A stretch of 53,271 nucleotides of DNA. It comes from Acidimicrobiales bacterium. Its GTDB lineage: Bacteria; Actinomycetota; Acidimicrobiia; Acidimicrobiales; GCA-2861595. The stretch is taken from assembly GCA_030448025.1 (NCBI GenBank), contig JAUJNQ010000005.1, forward strand, positions 149,423-202,693. Direction: 5' to 3'. Shown here in pieces: positions 44,942-51,835 of this stretch (within the stretch, counting starts at the first letter, position 1; every line of letters starts with the position of its first letter). The notes under the pieces are model-generated. The model was not told where the DNA came from and ran no database searches. It worked only from the letters and a program-made list of their open reading frames with translations. A program made the position numbers and the translations under genes.

Positions 44942-45574
44942 TCAGGCGCCTGCGGCGGCCACCACCTCCTCCCAGGGGATGCGGCCTTGGCGCAACAGCT
45001 GGGGTTCAGGGCCGGAGCAGTCCACGACCGTGGACGGGAGGCCGGCGCAGATGCCCCCGTCCAACACCACGGCCACGGCGTCGGCGAACGCGGCCCTGAC
45101 GGCCTCCGCCGTGGTGAGCGGCTCCTGGCCGTGCGGGTTGGCGCTGGTCGTGGCCAGTGGGCCGGTGATCTGGCAGAGCTCGACGGGAACCGGATGAGCG
45201 GGGCAGCGAACGGCAACGGTGGCCCCGTCGGCCCCCAGGTCGGCCGAAGAGCCCGAGCGCCGGGGCAGGACCACCGTGAGCGCGCCCGGCCAGAACCTGG
45301 TCATCAGGCGGCGAGCGAGGTCGGGCACGCCCGTTGCCAGCTGGAGGACCTGTTCCTCGCCGGTCACCAGCACCGGAAGGCGAACGTCTCGAGGCCGGCC
45401 CTTCAGCGCGAACAGCCGGTTGGTGGCGCCCGGCCGGAGGGGATCGACGGCGAGGCCGTACACCGTGTCGGTGGGGATGGCCACCACCCGGCCCGAGGCC
45501 AGCGCTCGTACTGCCGCCTCGATGCCTCGGGCGTCGACCTCCACGGTGCTCGATTCGTCCACTGTGGCCTTCAC
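44942..45574 (-). CDS. tsaC: L-threonylcarbamoyladenylate synthase (TsaC/Sua5)
   Basis: 210 residues from GTG 45574, in a GTGA overlap with prmC. It makes threonylcarbamoyl-AMP from Thr, bicarbonate and ATP for the t6A37 modification of ANN-decoding tRNAs. VVAIPTDTVYGLAVDPL, LFALKGRPRDVRLPVLV, FWPGALTVVLPR and PLATTSANPHGQ are the family motifs. It is of TsaC length, without the extra Sua5 domain. Confidence 0.96.
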   Translation of the reverse strand: MKATVDESSTVEVDARGIEAAVRALASGRVVAIPTDTVYGLAVDPLRPGATNRLFALKGRPRDVRLPVLVTGEEQVLQLATGVPDLARRLMTRFWPGALTVVLPRRSGSSADLGADGATVAVRCPAHPVPVELCQITGPLATTSANPHGQEPLTTAEAVRAAFADAVAVVLDGGICAGLPSTVVDCSGPEPQLLRQGRIPWEEVVAAAGA

Positions 45575-46512
45575 ACCCTGGCGACGAGTGCCCGGAGCCG
45601 GCCGGCCAGGTCGGGCCGGACCTCGGCCTCCACATAGCCCTCGGCGTATGCCAGCGCCACAGCCTCTTGGGCCTGATGGGGTGCGATCTCGAGGACCACC
45701 GCGCCCGGCCGGGACAGCCATCGCCGGGCCTCGCCCACGATGGCCTCGAGCTGCTCCAGGCCCGTCGGTCCGGCCACGAGCGCCTCCCGGGGCTCCCAGC
45801 GGGCCACCTCGGGAGGCAGGTCGGGGACCTCGTGCTCACCAACGTAGGGGGGGTTGGAGACCACCAGGTCGACCTGGCCCCGAAGGATGGGCGGGAGGGC
45901 GGAGAACCACGAGCCCTCGGCCAGCTTCACCCTGGTGGCGGCCCGCCCCACTCCAGCGAGGTTGGCCCGAGCGACGGCCAGCGCCTGGCGCGAGCGGTCG
46001 GTTGCCCACACCTGGGTGGTCGGTGCCTCGGAGGCCACGGAGAGGGCGATGGCCCCCGAACCCGTCCCGAGGTCGACTACGACCGGATGGCGCCGGGTGA
46101 CCTCGTGGCGTTCACGCCGGTCCAGGTCCAGTCGGCGCAGCTCGGACAGCGCCACATCCACCACGGCCTCGGTCTCCGGCCGGGGGATGAGCACCCGGCG
46201 GTCCACTAGGAGGTCCAGCGATCGAAAACCCCAAGCCCCAAGCACGTACTGGAGCGGCTCACCGCGCTGGCGGCGCCCCAGCATGTCGTCGAAGTGAGCG
46301 GCCGGCCCGGAGGTGACCACCTCGTCGAGGCCCGAGTGGTACTCCGTCCCCTCGTAGCCCGACGCTCGCTCCACGATGCGCCGAGCCTCGGAGGCCGAGC
46401 CCAGACGGGCCCGCGCCTCGGCCAGCAGGACGCGCCAAGTGGTGGTGGCCACCCCGTGACCACGCGGATTGGGGTACGGAGCAGCACCGGATGCGCCCGC
46501 GGGGACCGTCAC
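45571..46512 (-). CDS. prmC: Release factor glutamine methyltransferase PrmC
   Basis: 313 residues from GTG 46512, in a GTGA overlap with prfA. It methylates the Gln of the GGQ motif in RF1 and RF2. The N-terminal helical domain is followed by RRVLIPRPETEAVVD, the SAM motif VVVDLGTGSGAIALSVA and the catalytic VVSNPPYVG. Coupling to prfA places the modifier next to its substrate. The first 25 residues (PAGASGAAPYPNPRGHG) are not conserved; GTG at about residue 21 could be the true start. Confidence 0.96.
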   Translation of the reverse strand: MTVPAGASGAAPYPNPRGHGVATTTWRVLLAEARARLGSASEARRIVERASGYEGTEYHSGLDEVVTSGPAAHFDDMLGRRQRGEPLQYVLGAWGFRSLDLLVDRRVLIPRPETEAVVDVALSELRRLDLDRRERHEVTRRHPVVVDLGTGSGAIALSVASEAPTTQVWATDRSRQALAVARANLAGVGRAATRVKLAEGSWFSALPPILRGQVDLVVSNPPYVGEHEVPDLPPEVARWEPREALVAGPTGLEQLEAIVGEARRWLSRPGAVVLEIAPHQAQEAVALAYAEGYVEAEVRPDLAGRLRALVARV

Positions 46513-47576
46513 CCGTCGTCACCTCGCAGCTGGCGGGAACGCTCGTCGGCCATCAGGGCCTCGACGAGCTCGTCGAGATCACCCATCAGGACCTTGTCGA
46601 GCTTGTAGATCGTCTTGTTGATCCGGTGATCGGTGACCCGGTTCTCCTTGTAGTTGTAGGTGCGGATCTTCTCCGACCGCCCGCCACCTCCCACCTGGCT
46701 GCGTCGCCGCTCAGACTGCTCGCTGGCCTGGCGCTCCTGCTCGGCACGGAGCAGCCTGGCCCGCAGCACCTGCATGGCCCGGGCCTTGTTCTGGAGCTGG
46801 CTCTTCTCGTCCTGCATGCTCACCACGATGCCGGTGGGGAGGTGCGTGATCCGCACGGCCGAGTCGGTGGTGTTGACCGACTGCCCCCCCGGCCCCGTAG
46901 AGCGGTAGACATCCACCTTCAGCTCGTGCGCGGCGATGGTGACGTCGACCTCCTCGGCCTCGGGGAGCACCGTCACCGTGGCCGACGAAGTGTGGATCCT
47001 CCCCTGGGACTCGGTAGCCGGCACCCGCTGCACACGATGGGGACCGCCCTCGTGCTTGAAGCGGCTCCACACCTCGTCTCCCTTGACCAGGAAGCTGACC
47101 TCGTTGAAGCCGCCCTTCTCCGACGAATGGGCGCCGAGCACCTCGTGCCGGAAGCCCTTCTGGTCGGCGTAGCGGGCGTACATGTCGAACAGGTCCTTGG
47201 CGAAGAGGTTGGCCTCCTCCCCGCCCTCGGCGCCGCGGATCTCGACGATCACGTTCTTCTCGTCGTTGGGGTCCTTCGGAAGGAGCAGCACCTTGAGCTC
47301 GTCCTCCAGACCGGCCTTGGTGGCTTCGAGCTCCTCGATCTCGGCGCGCATGAGGTCGCGGTCCTCTCCGTCGGCCTCGCCGAGCATTCCCTCGGCGGTC
47401 TCCATGTCGGAGATGACCTCCCGGTAGCGCCGGCACACTCCCACCACCGCCTCCAGCTCCTTGAGCCGCCGGCTGGCTACTCGGACCGCCTGGTGGTCGG
47501 CGAGCACGGCGGGGTCGTTCAGTCGCTGCCCAACGTGGTCGTATTCATCCTCCAGGCCCCGGAGACGCTCGAGCAT
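46509..47576 (-). CDS. prfA: Peptide chain release factor 1
   Basis: 355 residues. It reads UAA and UAG and releases the peptide. The RF1 anticodon motif PAT is in HRVQRVPATESQGRIHTS, and the catalytic GGQ in YRSTGPGGQSVNTTDSAVRITH. The basic helix EKIRTYNYKENRVTDHRI is also conserved. First gene of the chain prfA-prmC-tsaC, each joined by a GTGA overlap. Confidence 0.98.
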   Translation of the reverse strand: MLERLRGLEDEYDHVGQRLNDPAVLADHQAVRVASRRLKELEAVVGVCRRYREVISDMETAEGMLGEADGEDRDLMRAEIEELEATKAGLEDELKVLLLPKDPNDEKNVIVEIRGAEGGEEANLFAKDLFDMYARYADQKGFRHEVLGAHSSEKGGFNEVSFLVKGDEVWSRFKHEGGPHRVQRVPATESQGRIHTSSATVTVLPEAEEVDVTIAAHELKVDVYRSTGPGGQSVNTTDSAVRITHLPTGIVVSMQDEKSQLQNKARAMQVLRARLLRAEQERQASEQSERRRSQVGGGGRSEKIRTYNYKENRVTDHRINKTIYKLDKVLMGDLDELVEALMADERSRQLRGDDG

Positions 47577-47619
47577 CGGCGCCAGGCTACCGGCGGGCCG
47601 CGGGCCGAGCTCCGGTCGA

Positions 47620-48162
47620 CTAAGCGGCGGCGTGGCGGGCCCGAGCCTCCTCGACGGCCTTGACCGCGGCGTCCTTGCCCTCGAAGCCGCCCGACGAAGG
47701 GTTGTGGGACGGCTCGAGCAGCTTGTAGACCTCGAAGAAATTCTCGATCTCCGCCTTCAGGTGGGACGGCACCTGTTCGATGTCGGTGATCTCTTTCCAG
47801 ACGGGGTCACCGTCGGGCACGGCGACGATCTTGGCCTCCGGGCCTTCATCGGTCTCGAGCCAGAAGACGCCCACGGCTCGCACGCCGACCAAGGTGTTGG
47901 GCGCCGTGGGCTCGTCGGCGAGGACGAGGACGTCCAGCTCCTCCTCGTCGTTGCCGGACGTGTCGAGGACGTAGCCGTAGTCAGCCGGGAAGAGGGCCGC
48001 CGACGCCAGCCTCCGGTCGAGGCGCATGGTGTGGCGCTCGTGGTCGTACTCGTATTTCTTCCTGCTCCCCTTGGGGGTCTCGACCAGGACGTCGACGCAG
48101 ACGCCCTCGTCGGCGGCGTTCTCTGCCTCGTTCGCCCCCTGTGGTCCGTCAGCACCGCTCAT
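47620..48162 (-). CDS. ppa: Inorganic pyrophosphatase (family I), two altered metal ligands
   Basis: 180 residues from ATG 48162; an open frame continues upstream but is not family-like. Family I signature: DVLVETPKGSRKKYEYDHE, LFPADYGYVLDTSGNDEEELDVLV and VPSHLKAEIENFFEVYKLLEP. The canonical DxDPxD loop reads DEEELD, so the Asp equal to E. coli Asp67 is Glu, and the Asp102 position (GED in E. coli) is GPE here. Asp65, Asp70 and Asp97 are kept. It hydrolyses pyrophosphate; activity may be altered. It lies 43 bases upstream of prfA on the same strand. Confidence 0.9.
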   Translation of the reverse strand: MSGADGPQGANEAENAADEGVCVDVLVETPKGSRKKYEYDHERHTMRLDRRLASAALFPADYGYVLDTSGNDEEELDVLVLADEPTAPNTLVGVRAVGVFWLETDEGPEAKIVAVPDGDPVWKEITDIEQVPSHLKAEIENFFEVYKLLEPSHNPSSGGFEGKDAAVKAVEEARARHAAA

Positions 48163-48629
48163 GGCCCGACAACCTACCGAAGTGGGGATGGACGGCCTTT
48201 CTTCTGGGCTCACCCGGGTGATCTGCGGAAGCCGGACCTTGCGCTGGTCATGCCTCTTGCCCTTCGGGGCAACCTTGGTCACCTTGATGTCCCGGCCCAG
48301 CGCGATTCAGGGTGCTGGACGGTCACCGGCGAGAGCCCGCAAACGGCCAACCCGAGCCATGACTCGCTCATGTGGGCGTCGTCGGGGCGTGAGCCGGGTG
48401 AGTGCGTGCCGTCGAGAAGCACCGGCACGAATCGGGCACATCACGGCTACCAGCCGATCCCTGCCTCCTCGAGCGTTATGGGGGTGGTCGACGCACTCCA
48501 CTTATCGCCGGTTACCAAGCGGTCGGAGTATGCCCCTGGCCAGCGGTATGGAACGCCGGGCGGAAGAACGGATCGCCCGAGAGCAGCGCTGTTGGCGCAG
48601 CCGGCGCGGGTCCGTGCTCGGGGCGTGCC
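48163..48629. other. Gap without recognised genes
   Basis: 467 bp between ppa and the methyltransferase pseudogene. The minus-strand frame continuous with ppa (encoding VTKVAPKGKRHDQRKVRL...) is open for 40 codons but begins right after a TGA and resembles nothing I know. No tRNA, riboswitch or strong hairpin was seen. It could contain the ppa promoter and decayed sequence. Confidence 0.5.
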
Positions 48630-49235
48630 CTACGTGCGTGTGGCGGTCGCGAGAAAGAGGGGGTAGGTGCGCCCGTCTCGAACGATCTGGTGGCATCGCT
48701 GGAAGGAGATGTTGGTGAAGCCGGCTTTGCGGAGGTCTTTGGCCAACGCATCGTGATCGAACCCATGGTGGCCGTCAAAGCCGTCTCCGTGGAATGTTCC
48801 GTCCTCTTCGTCAAGGTCGACGATCGCCAGGTGACCGCCCTCGGCGAGCAGCGTGGAGAAATTCGACAGCACCGCCTCCAGCCGCGGAGGTGGTGCAGAG
48901 TCAGGACCGTGACGATGAGGTCGAACCGCTCCTCCGACGCGGGCAGCGGCGCCGACGCGAGGTCAAGATCCCAGACTCGCGTCCGCGATCACACCTGCTG
49001 CGACCTTGTCCTCCATCACCTTGCGCATGCCCGCCGAGGTGTCCGCCACCGTGATCGGGCCGACCGTGTCACTCAGCGCCTGCGACACAAGGCCGGTCCC
49101 GGCGCCGTACTCGAGGAGCCGAACCGACGAGTCGAGTGGCACCGAGTCGCGAATGGCACCGGCGACCACCTGGGCACGCTCGACGTGGGCAGGGTCGTCG
49201 TCCCAGGTGGCCGCTCTCTCGTCGAATCTGTTCAC
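48630..49235 (-). pseudogene. Class I SAM-dependent methyltransferase, two frameshifts
   Basis: The N-terminal part (NRFDERAATWDDDPAHVERAQVVAGAI and SAM motif RLLEYGAGTGLVSQAL) and the C-terminal part (LAEGGHLAIVDLDEEDGTFHGDGFDGHHGFD...GFTNISFQRCHQIVRDGRTYPLFLATA) are in the same frame. Between them about 75 bases (VWDLDLASAPLPASEERFDLIVTVLTLHHL) are in another frame, and the direct frame has a stop at 48963. Two opposite one-base changes near 48970 and 48895 explain this. GTG 49235 fits the family start; GTG 49259 is an alternative. Either error or early decay. Confidence 0.8.
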
Positions 49236-49305
49236 GGGGTCCACGCCGACATTGTTCACCGAGCGACCGCCCCTTGTGCTCCATCGCCGTGCATAGCATC
49301 ACGCG

Positions 49306-49521
49306 ATGCCTCGCACGGATACGGCGTCGCGGGTGATCGCCGCCCCCCGACCGGGTCTATGCCGCTCCGCTGATCCCGAGGCCCTGGCGGCATGGCGGGT
49401 CGTATCGAATGGTCTTGACCTACGTCGACGCCTCCCCCTCAGGGTCAAGGCCAGCGCCGATTCCGACATCGTCGAGGCTCGCTTCGGGCGTTCGGGGGCA
49501 CTCCTGGCTACGCGGCCCTAA
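49306..49521 (+). pseudogene. Remnant of an SRPBCC (AHSA1-like) protein
   Basis: From ATG 49306 the frame reads MPRTDTASRVIAAP and later KASADSDIVEARFG, both typical of SRPBCC proteins. Pieces of the same fold occur in other frames: DRVYAA near 49350 and GGSYRMVLTYVDAS near 49395-49435. The stretch between the DPEALAAW and GGSYRM motifs, normally about 20 residues, is missing, and the C-terminal half of the domain is absent. Several shifts plus a deletion mean true decay rather than one sequencing error. Confidence 0.7.
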
Positions 49522-49581
49522 CGGCATCACTTCGGAGCGGGCAGCTCCGCCATGTTCAGGCCGAGTGAGCGGCGCCGACTG

Positions 49582-49848
49582 CTATCGGCCGGTGCGCTCG
49601 CGGTGCTTGCACCCTGGCCAGCAGCAGGGCCGACGCTGGCCTTCCTCCAGCTCCTCCTGGGTCCGACGAAGGCGGCGTTCTCGGGTCGTCGCCTTCTTGG
49701 CATCCTCCACCCAGCAGATGAACTCATTGCGGGCCAGGGGTGTGATGTCCTTCCAGGCATCGAGCGCCGTCGGGTTAGCGATCAGCGCCTTGCGCAGGTC
49801 TCCTGGAAGCTTGTGCACCACCCCCCCGGGCACTCGCGGGCCGCTCAC
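49582..49848 (-). CDS. YdeI/OmpD-associated family protein, short
   Basis: 88 residues. VHKLPGDLRKALIANPTALDAWKDITPLARNEFICWVEDAKKATTRERRLRRTQEELEEGQRRPCCWPGC is the helical repeat region of YdeI/OmpD-associated proteins, here without the preceding DUF1905 domain. Short versions of this kind occur in actinobacteria. The role is not established. An 8-bp inverted repeat lies 18 bases upstream of the start. Confidence 0.8.
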   Translation of the reverse strand: MSGPRVPGGVVHKLPGDLRKALIANPTALDAWKDITPLARNEFICWVEDAKKATTRERRLRRTQEELEEGQRRPCCWPGCKHRERTGR

Positions 49849-49865
49849 AGGGCGACGATAGCGAG

Positions 49866-49901
49866 TCAGGCAAGCCGTATCACCGTGGCGTCATTGCCTG
49901 A
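49866..49901. repeat. 8-bp inverted repeat upstream of ydeI-like gene
   Basis: TCAGGCAA (49866-49873) and TTGCCTGA (49894-49901) flank a 20-nt loop. It could be an operator or a transcript hairpin for the ydeI-like gene on the minus strand. Nothing else was seen in the 49849-50083 stretch. Confidence 0.45.
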
Positions 49902-50083
49902 TGTGACGCGCGCCGTCCGGTTCAGGGGCACCCGGCCGGTCAAACATTCTGTGCGCCTTACCGATCCAGCAGAGTGCGCCCGTACCGCGGCCGCGAACTT
50001 CCGAAAAGGTCACCCGGCTTCTCCCGAATCCGTCGCCTGGTCACCTGTCGCCAGCTCGACCCGCGTCTTAGCCTCGCGCACCG

Positions 50084-50143
50084 TCACAGCTCATGGTCGA
50101 CCAGGGCGGCATAGAACAAGACGTCCGCATCGAACGCGTCCAC
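50084..50143 (-). pseudogene. N-terminal remnant of a PIN-domain toxin
   Basis: GTG 50143 opens MDAFDADVLFYAALVDHEL and stops after 19 residues. DAFDADVLxYAA is the first strand and catalytic Asp of VapC-type PIN ribonucleases that normally start VDAFDADVLIYAA. The rest of the domain (other catalytic acids) was not found in any frame downstream. It lies 10 bases after the antitoxin stop, the normal toxin position, so it is probably the trace of a deleted toxin. Confidence 0.55.
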
Positions 50144-50153
50144 GTCCAGAGCC

Positions 50154-50430
50154 TCAGCGGGTCCCCCGAGCGGCTTGCACGTCGACCACAAGAGCCTCGG
50201 CTTGTTCCGCGCTGAGCGTCGGCCGAGCTCGGACTCGGCCCGTTCTGCCCCGAACGAGGACATCCCGTAGGCGGTCCGTGACGGCGAATGCTTCGTTGGC
50301 TCGGCGCACGGGAAGTGTGTCTGGGCGAACGACGACGGCGACTGGTTTGCCATGGCACGCGAGGGTCGCCTCTTCGCCGGCAAGAACTCGGTCGAGTATC
50401 TGGGGGAAGAGCGGCTCGGGCCTCGCTCAC
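50154..50430 (-). pseudogene. Phd/YefM-type antitoxin, one frameshift
   Basis: From GTG 50430 the frame reads SEARAALP and then, after removal of one C from the run near 50408, continues as QILDRVLAGEEATLACHGKPVAVVVRPDTLPVRRANEAFAVTDRLRDVLVRGRTG to a stop at 50154. This is the Phd/YefM DNA-binding fold (VSEARAALPxILDRVxAGEExTLxxHGKPVAVVV). A -10-like TACAAT (50460-50455) lies 7 bases before a GTG at 50447, as for leaderless genes, but that frame hits a stop after six codons unless one more base is restored. With its toxin lost, it is an orphan or decayed antitoxin. Confidence 0.7.
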
Positions 50431-50502
50431 GGTGATGCCTTGGACACGTCGCGGATTGTACGATCAGGCCCAGATAGGCACGTCCCAGGGGCCGGCCGGT
50501 GA

Positions 50503-51519
50503 TCAGGCCAGGCGGCGCCAGTCGCCCGGGATGGCGACGATCTCCGCCGGTTCGGCCAGCGCCCCTGCCAGGTCGCGGATGAGCGGGTGGTCGTCGGCTT
50601 CAGGGACGGCGAGGATCAGGCGCGCCTGGCGCCCGTCGGTGAGGCGCACGTCGGCCGCGGCGGGCACGAGGTCCACATCGATGCCGGTGGAGCAGACCAC
50701 GACCACGGGTCTTCCCTCGGTGTCGAGCCCGGCGGCGGGAGCGGGGAGGGACTGGCGCAGGTCGGTTCGAGCCGCGGGGGAAGGGACGGGCGCCAGCGCA
50801 GAGGCTCCCACCACGGCAGGGCGGGCCACCAGCACCGACCGGAGCCAGCGCTCCCGCGACAACCGGTTCACCTGGTGCGCCGGGGCTTCGGGGTTGCGCA
50901 GCGCCCGCACCGCCTTGGCGGCGGCGACCAGTGTCTCCAGCGGCGGGCGGTCCTGGTTCATGAGGCGCTGGGCATGGCGGTCGTGCTTGCCCACCCCCAC
51001 CTCCAGGAAGGCGCCCAGCTCGTCGACCACGACGCGTGCCACCTCGAGGCCCAACACCTCGCCCGTGAGCACGCCGTGCTCGATCACCGGCTCCACCCCG
51101 GCCTCGGAGAGGAAGTCAGCGAAGCCCTCGACCTCCGGAGGCAGGGGCGGCTCCGGCACTGGCGGCTCGGGCTCGGCCGGAGTAAGGGAACGGCCCTCGA
51201 TGCGCCAAACGGGGGGCGGCCGGACGAAGGTGGCGGCACGGCGGGCCAGCAGGCCCGCGGCCTTCTCGGCCATGACGTGGACCTCGGAGAGTCCGTGCCG
51301 CCGGGACCAGACCAGCGCACCGCCGAGCGCTCGCTCGGGCCGGTCCTCGGCCAGGACCCACCCGGCGGTGCCTGCTCGCAACGTGGCGCCGCCGGGGAAC
51401 GTGCCCGTGACGGCTTCGTCGACAGCCTCGGGCCAGTTGGTCCCGCGGTGCTCGGCTACAAGGGCCTGCAGCTTGGTCCGCAGGAGTGCCTGGCGCCGGA
51501 CGGAGTCGACCGTGCTCAT
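50503..51519 (-). CDS. Conserved-looking hypothetical protein
   Basis: 338 residues from ATG 51519; the frame is open upstream but family-like composition starts here. Residues 95-120 are Pro/Glu-rich (PAEPEPPVPEPPLPPE), separating an N-terminal domain (LALVAEHRGTNWPEAVDEAV... GALVWSRRHGLSEVHVMAEKAAG) from a C-terminal one (GRPVVVVCSTGIDVDLVPAAADVRLTDGRQARLILAVPEADDHPLI). No catalytic motif is recognised. It follows rpmE by 58 bases on the same strand and has intact codon bias, so it is a real gene of unknown role, perhaps tied to the rho-rpmE unit. Confidence 0.75.
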   Translation of the reverse strand: MSTVDSVRRQALLRTKLQALVAEHRGTNWPEAVDEAVTGTFPGGATLRAGTAGWVLAEDRPERALGGALVWSRRHGLSEVHVMAEKAAGLLARRAATFVRPPPVWRIEGRSLTPAEPEPPVPEPPLPPEVEGFADFLSEAGVEPVIEHGVLTGEVLGLEVARVVVDELGAFLEVGVGKHDRHAQRLMNQDRPPLETLVAAAKAVRALRNPEAPAHQVNRLSRERWLRSVLVARPAVVGASALAPVPSPAARTDLRQSLPAPAAGLDTEGRPVVVVCSTGIDVDLVPAAADVRLTDGRQARLILAVPEADDHPLIRDLAGALAEPAEIVAIPGDWRRLA

Positions 51520-51577
51520 GGGAATGCCCGGCTCAAGGAAGGACCGGGTGGGGCCGAGCTGACTTCTACTTCTTCGG

Positions 51578-51790
51578 CTACTTCTTCTTCGCCCGCTGGC
51601 CGTAGCGGCGCTCGAAGCGCTCGACGCGGCCACCCGTGTCCACCAGCTTCTGCTTGCCGGTGTAGAAGGGATGGCACTCGTTGCACAGCTCCACGTGCAG
51701 GTCGGCCTTGGTGGCGTGGGTAGTGAAGGAGTTGCCACAGGAGCACTTCACCGTGGCCTCCACGTAGTCGGGATGGATGTCAGCCTTCAT
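51578..51790 (-). CDS. rpmE: 50S ribosomal protein L31 (zinc form)
   Basis: 70 residues. [20 protein letters not shown]...[31 protein letters not shown] is the L31 type A sequence, with Cys16, Cys18, Cys36 and Cys39 binding zinc. It bridges the ribosomal subunits and is replaced by a zinc-free paralogue under zinc starvation in many bacteria. It follows rho by 45 bases. Confidence 0.98.
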   Translation of the reverse strand: MKADIHPDYVEATVKCSCGNSFTTHATKADLHVELCNECHPFYTGKQKLVDTGGRVERFERRYGQRAKKK

Positions 51791-51835
51791 GGTTGCTCCG
51801 TTGCTCCTCGAGTCGTTCGATCACACTGCGTTCGA

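Noticed and set aside
48163-48282. N-terminal extension of ppa by 40 codons
   Set aside because: The frame begins right after a stop, is not family-like, and ATG 48162 gives the normal start.
48300-48629. Possible tRNA or small RNA gene in the gap
   Set aside because: No cloverleaf arms, CCA end or T-loop consensus could be found on either strand.
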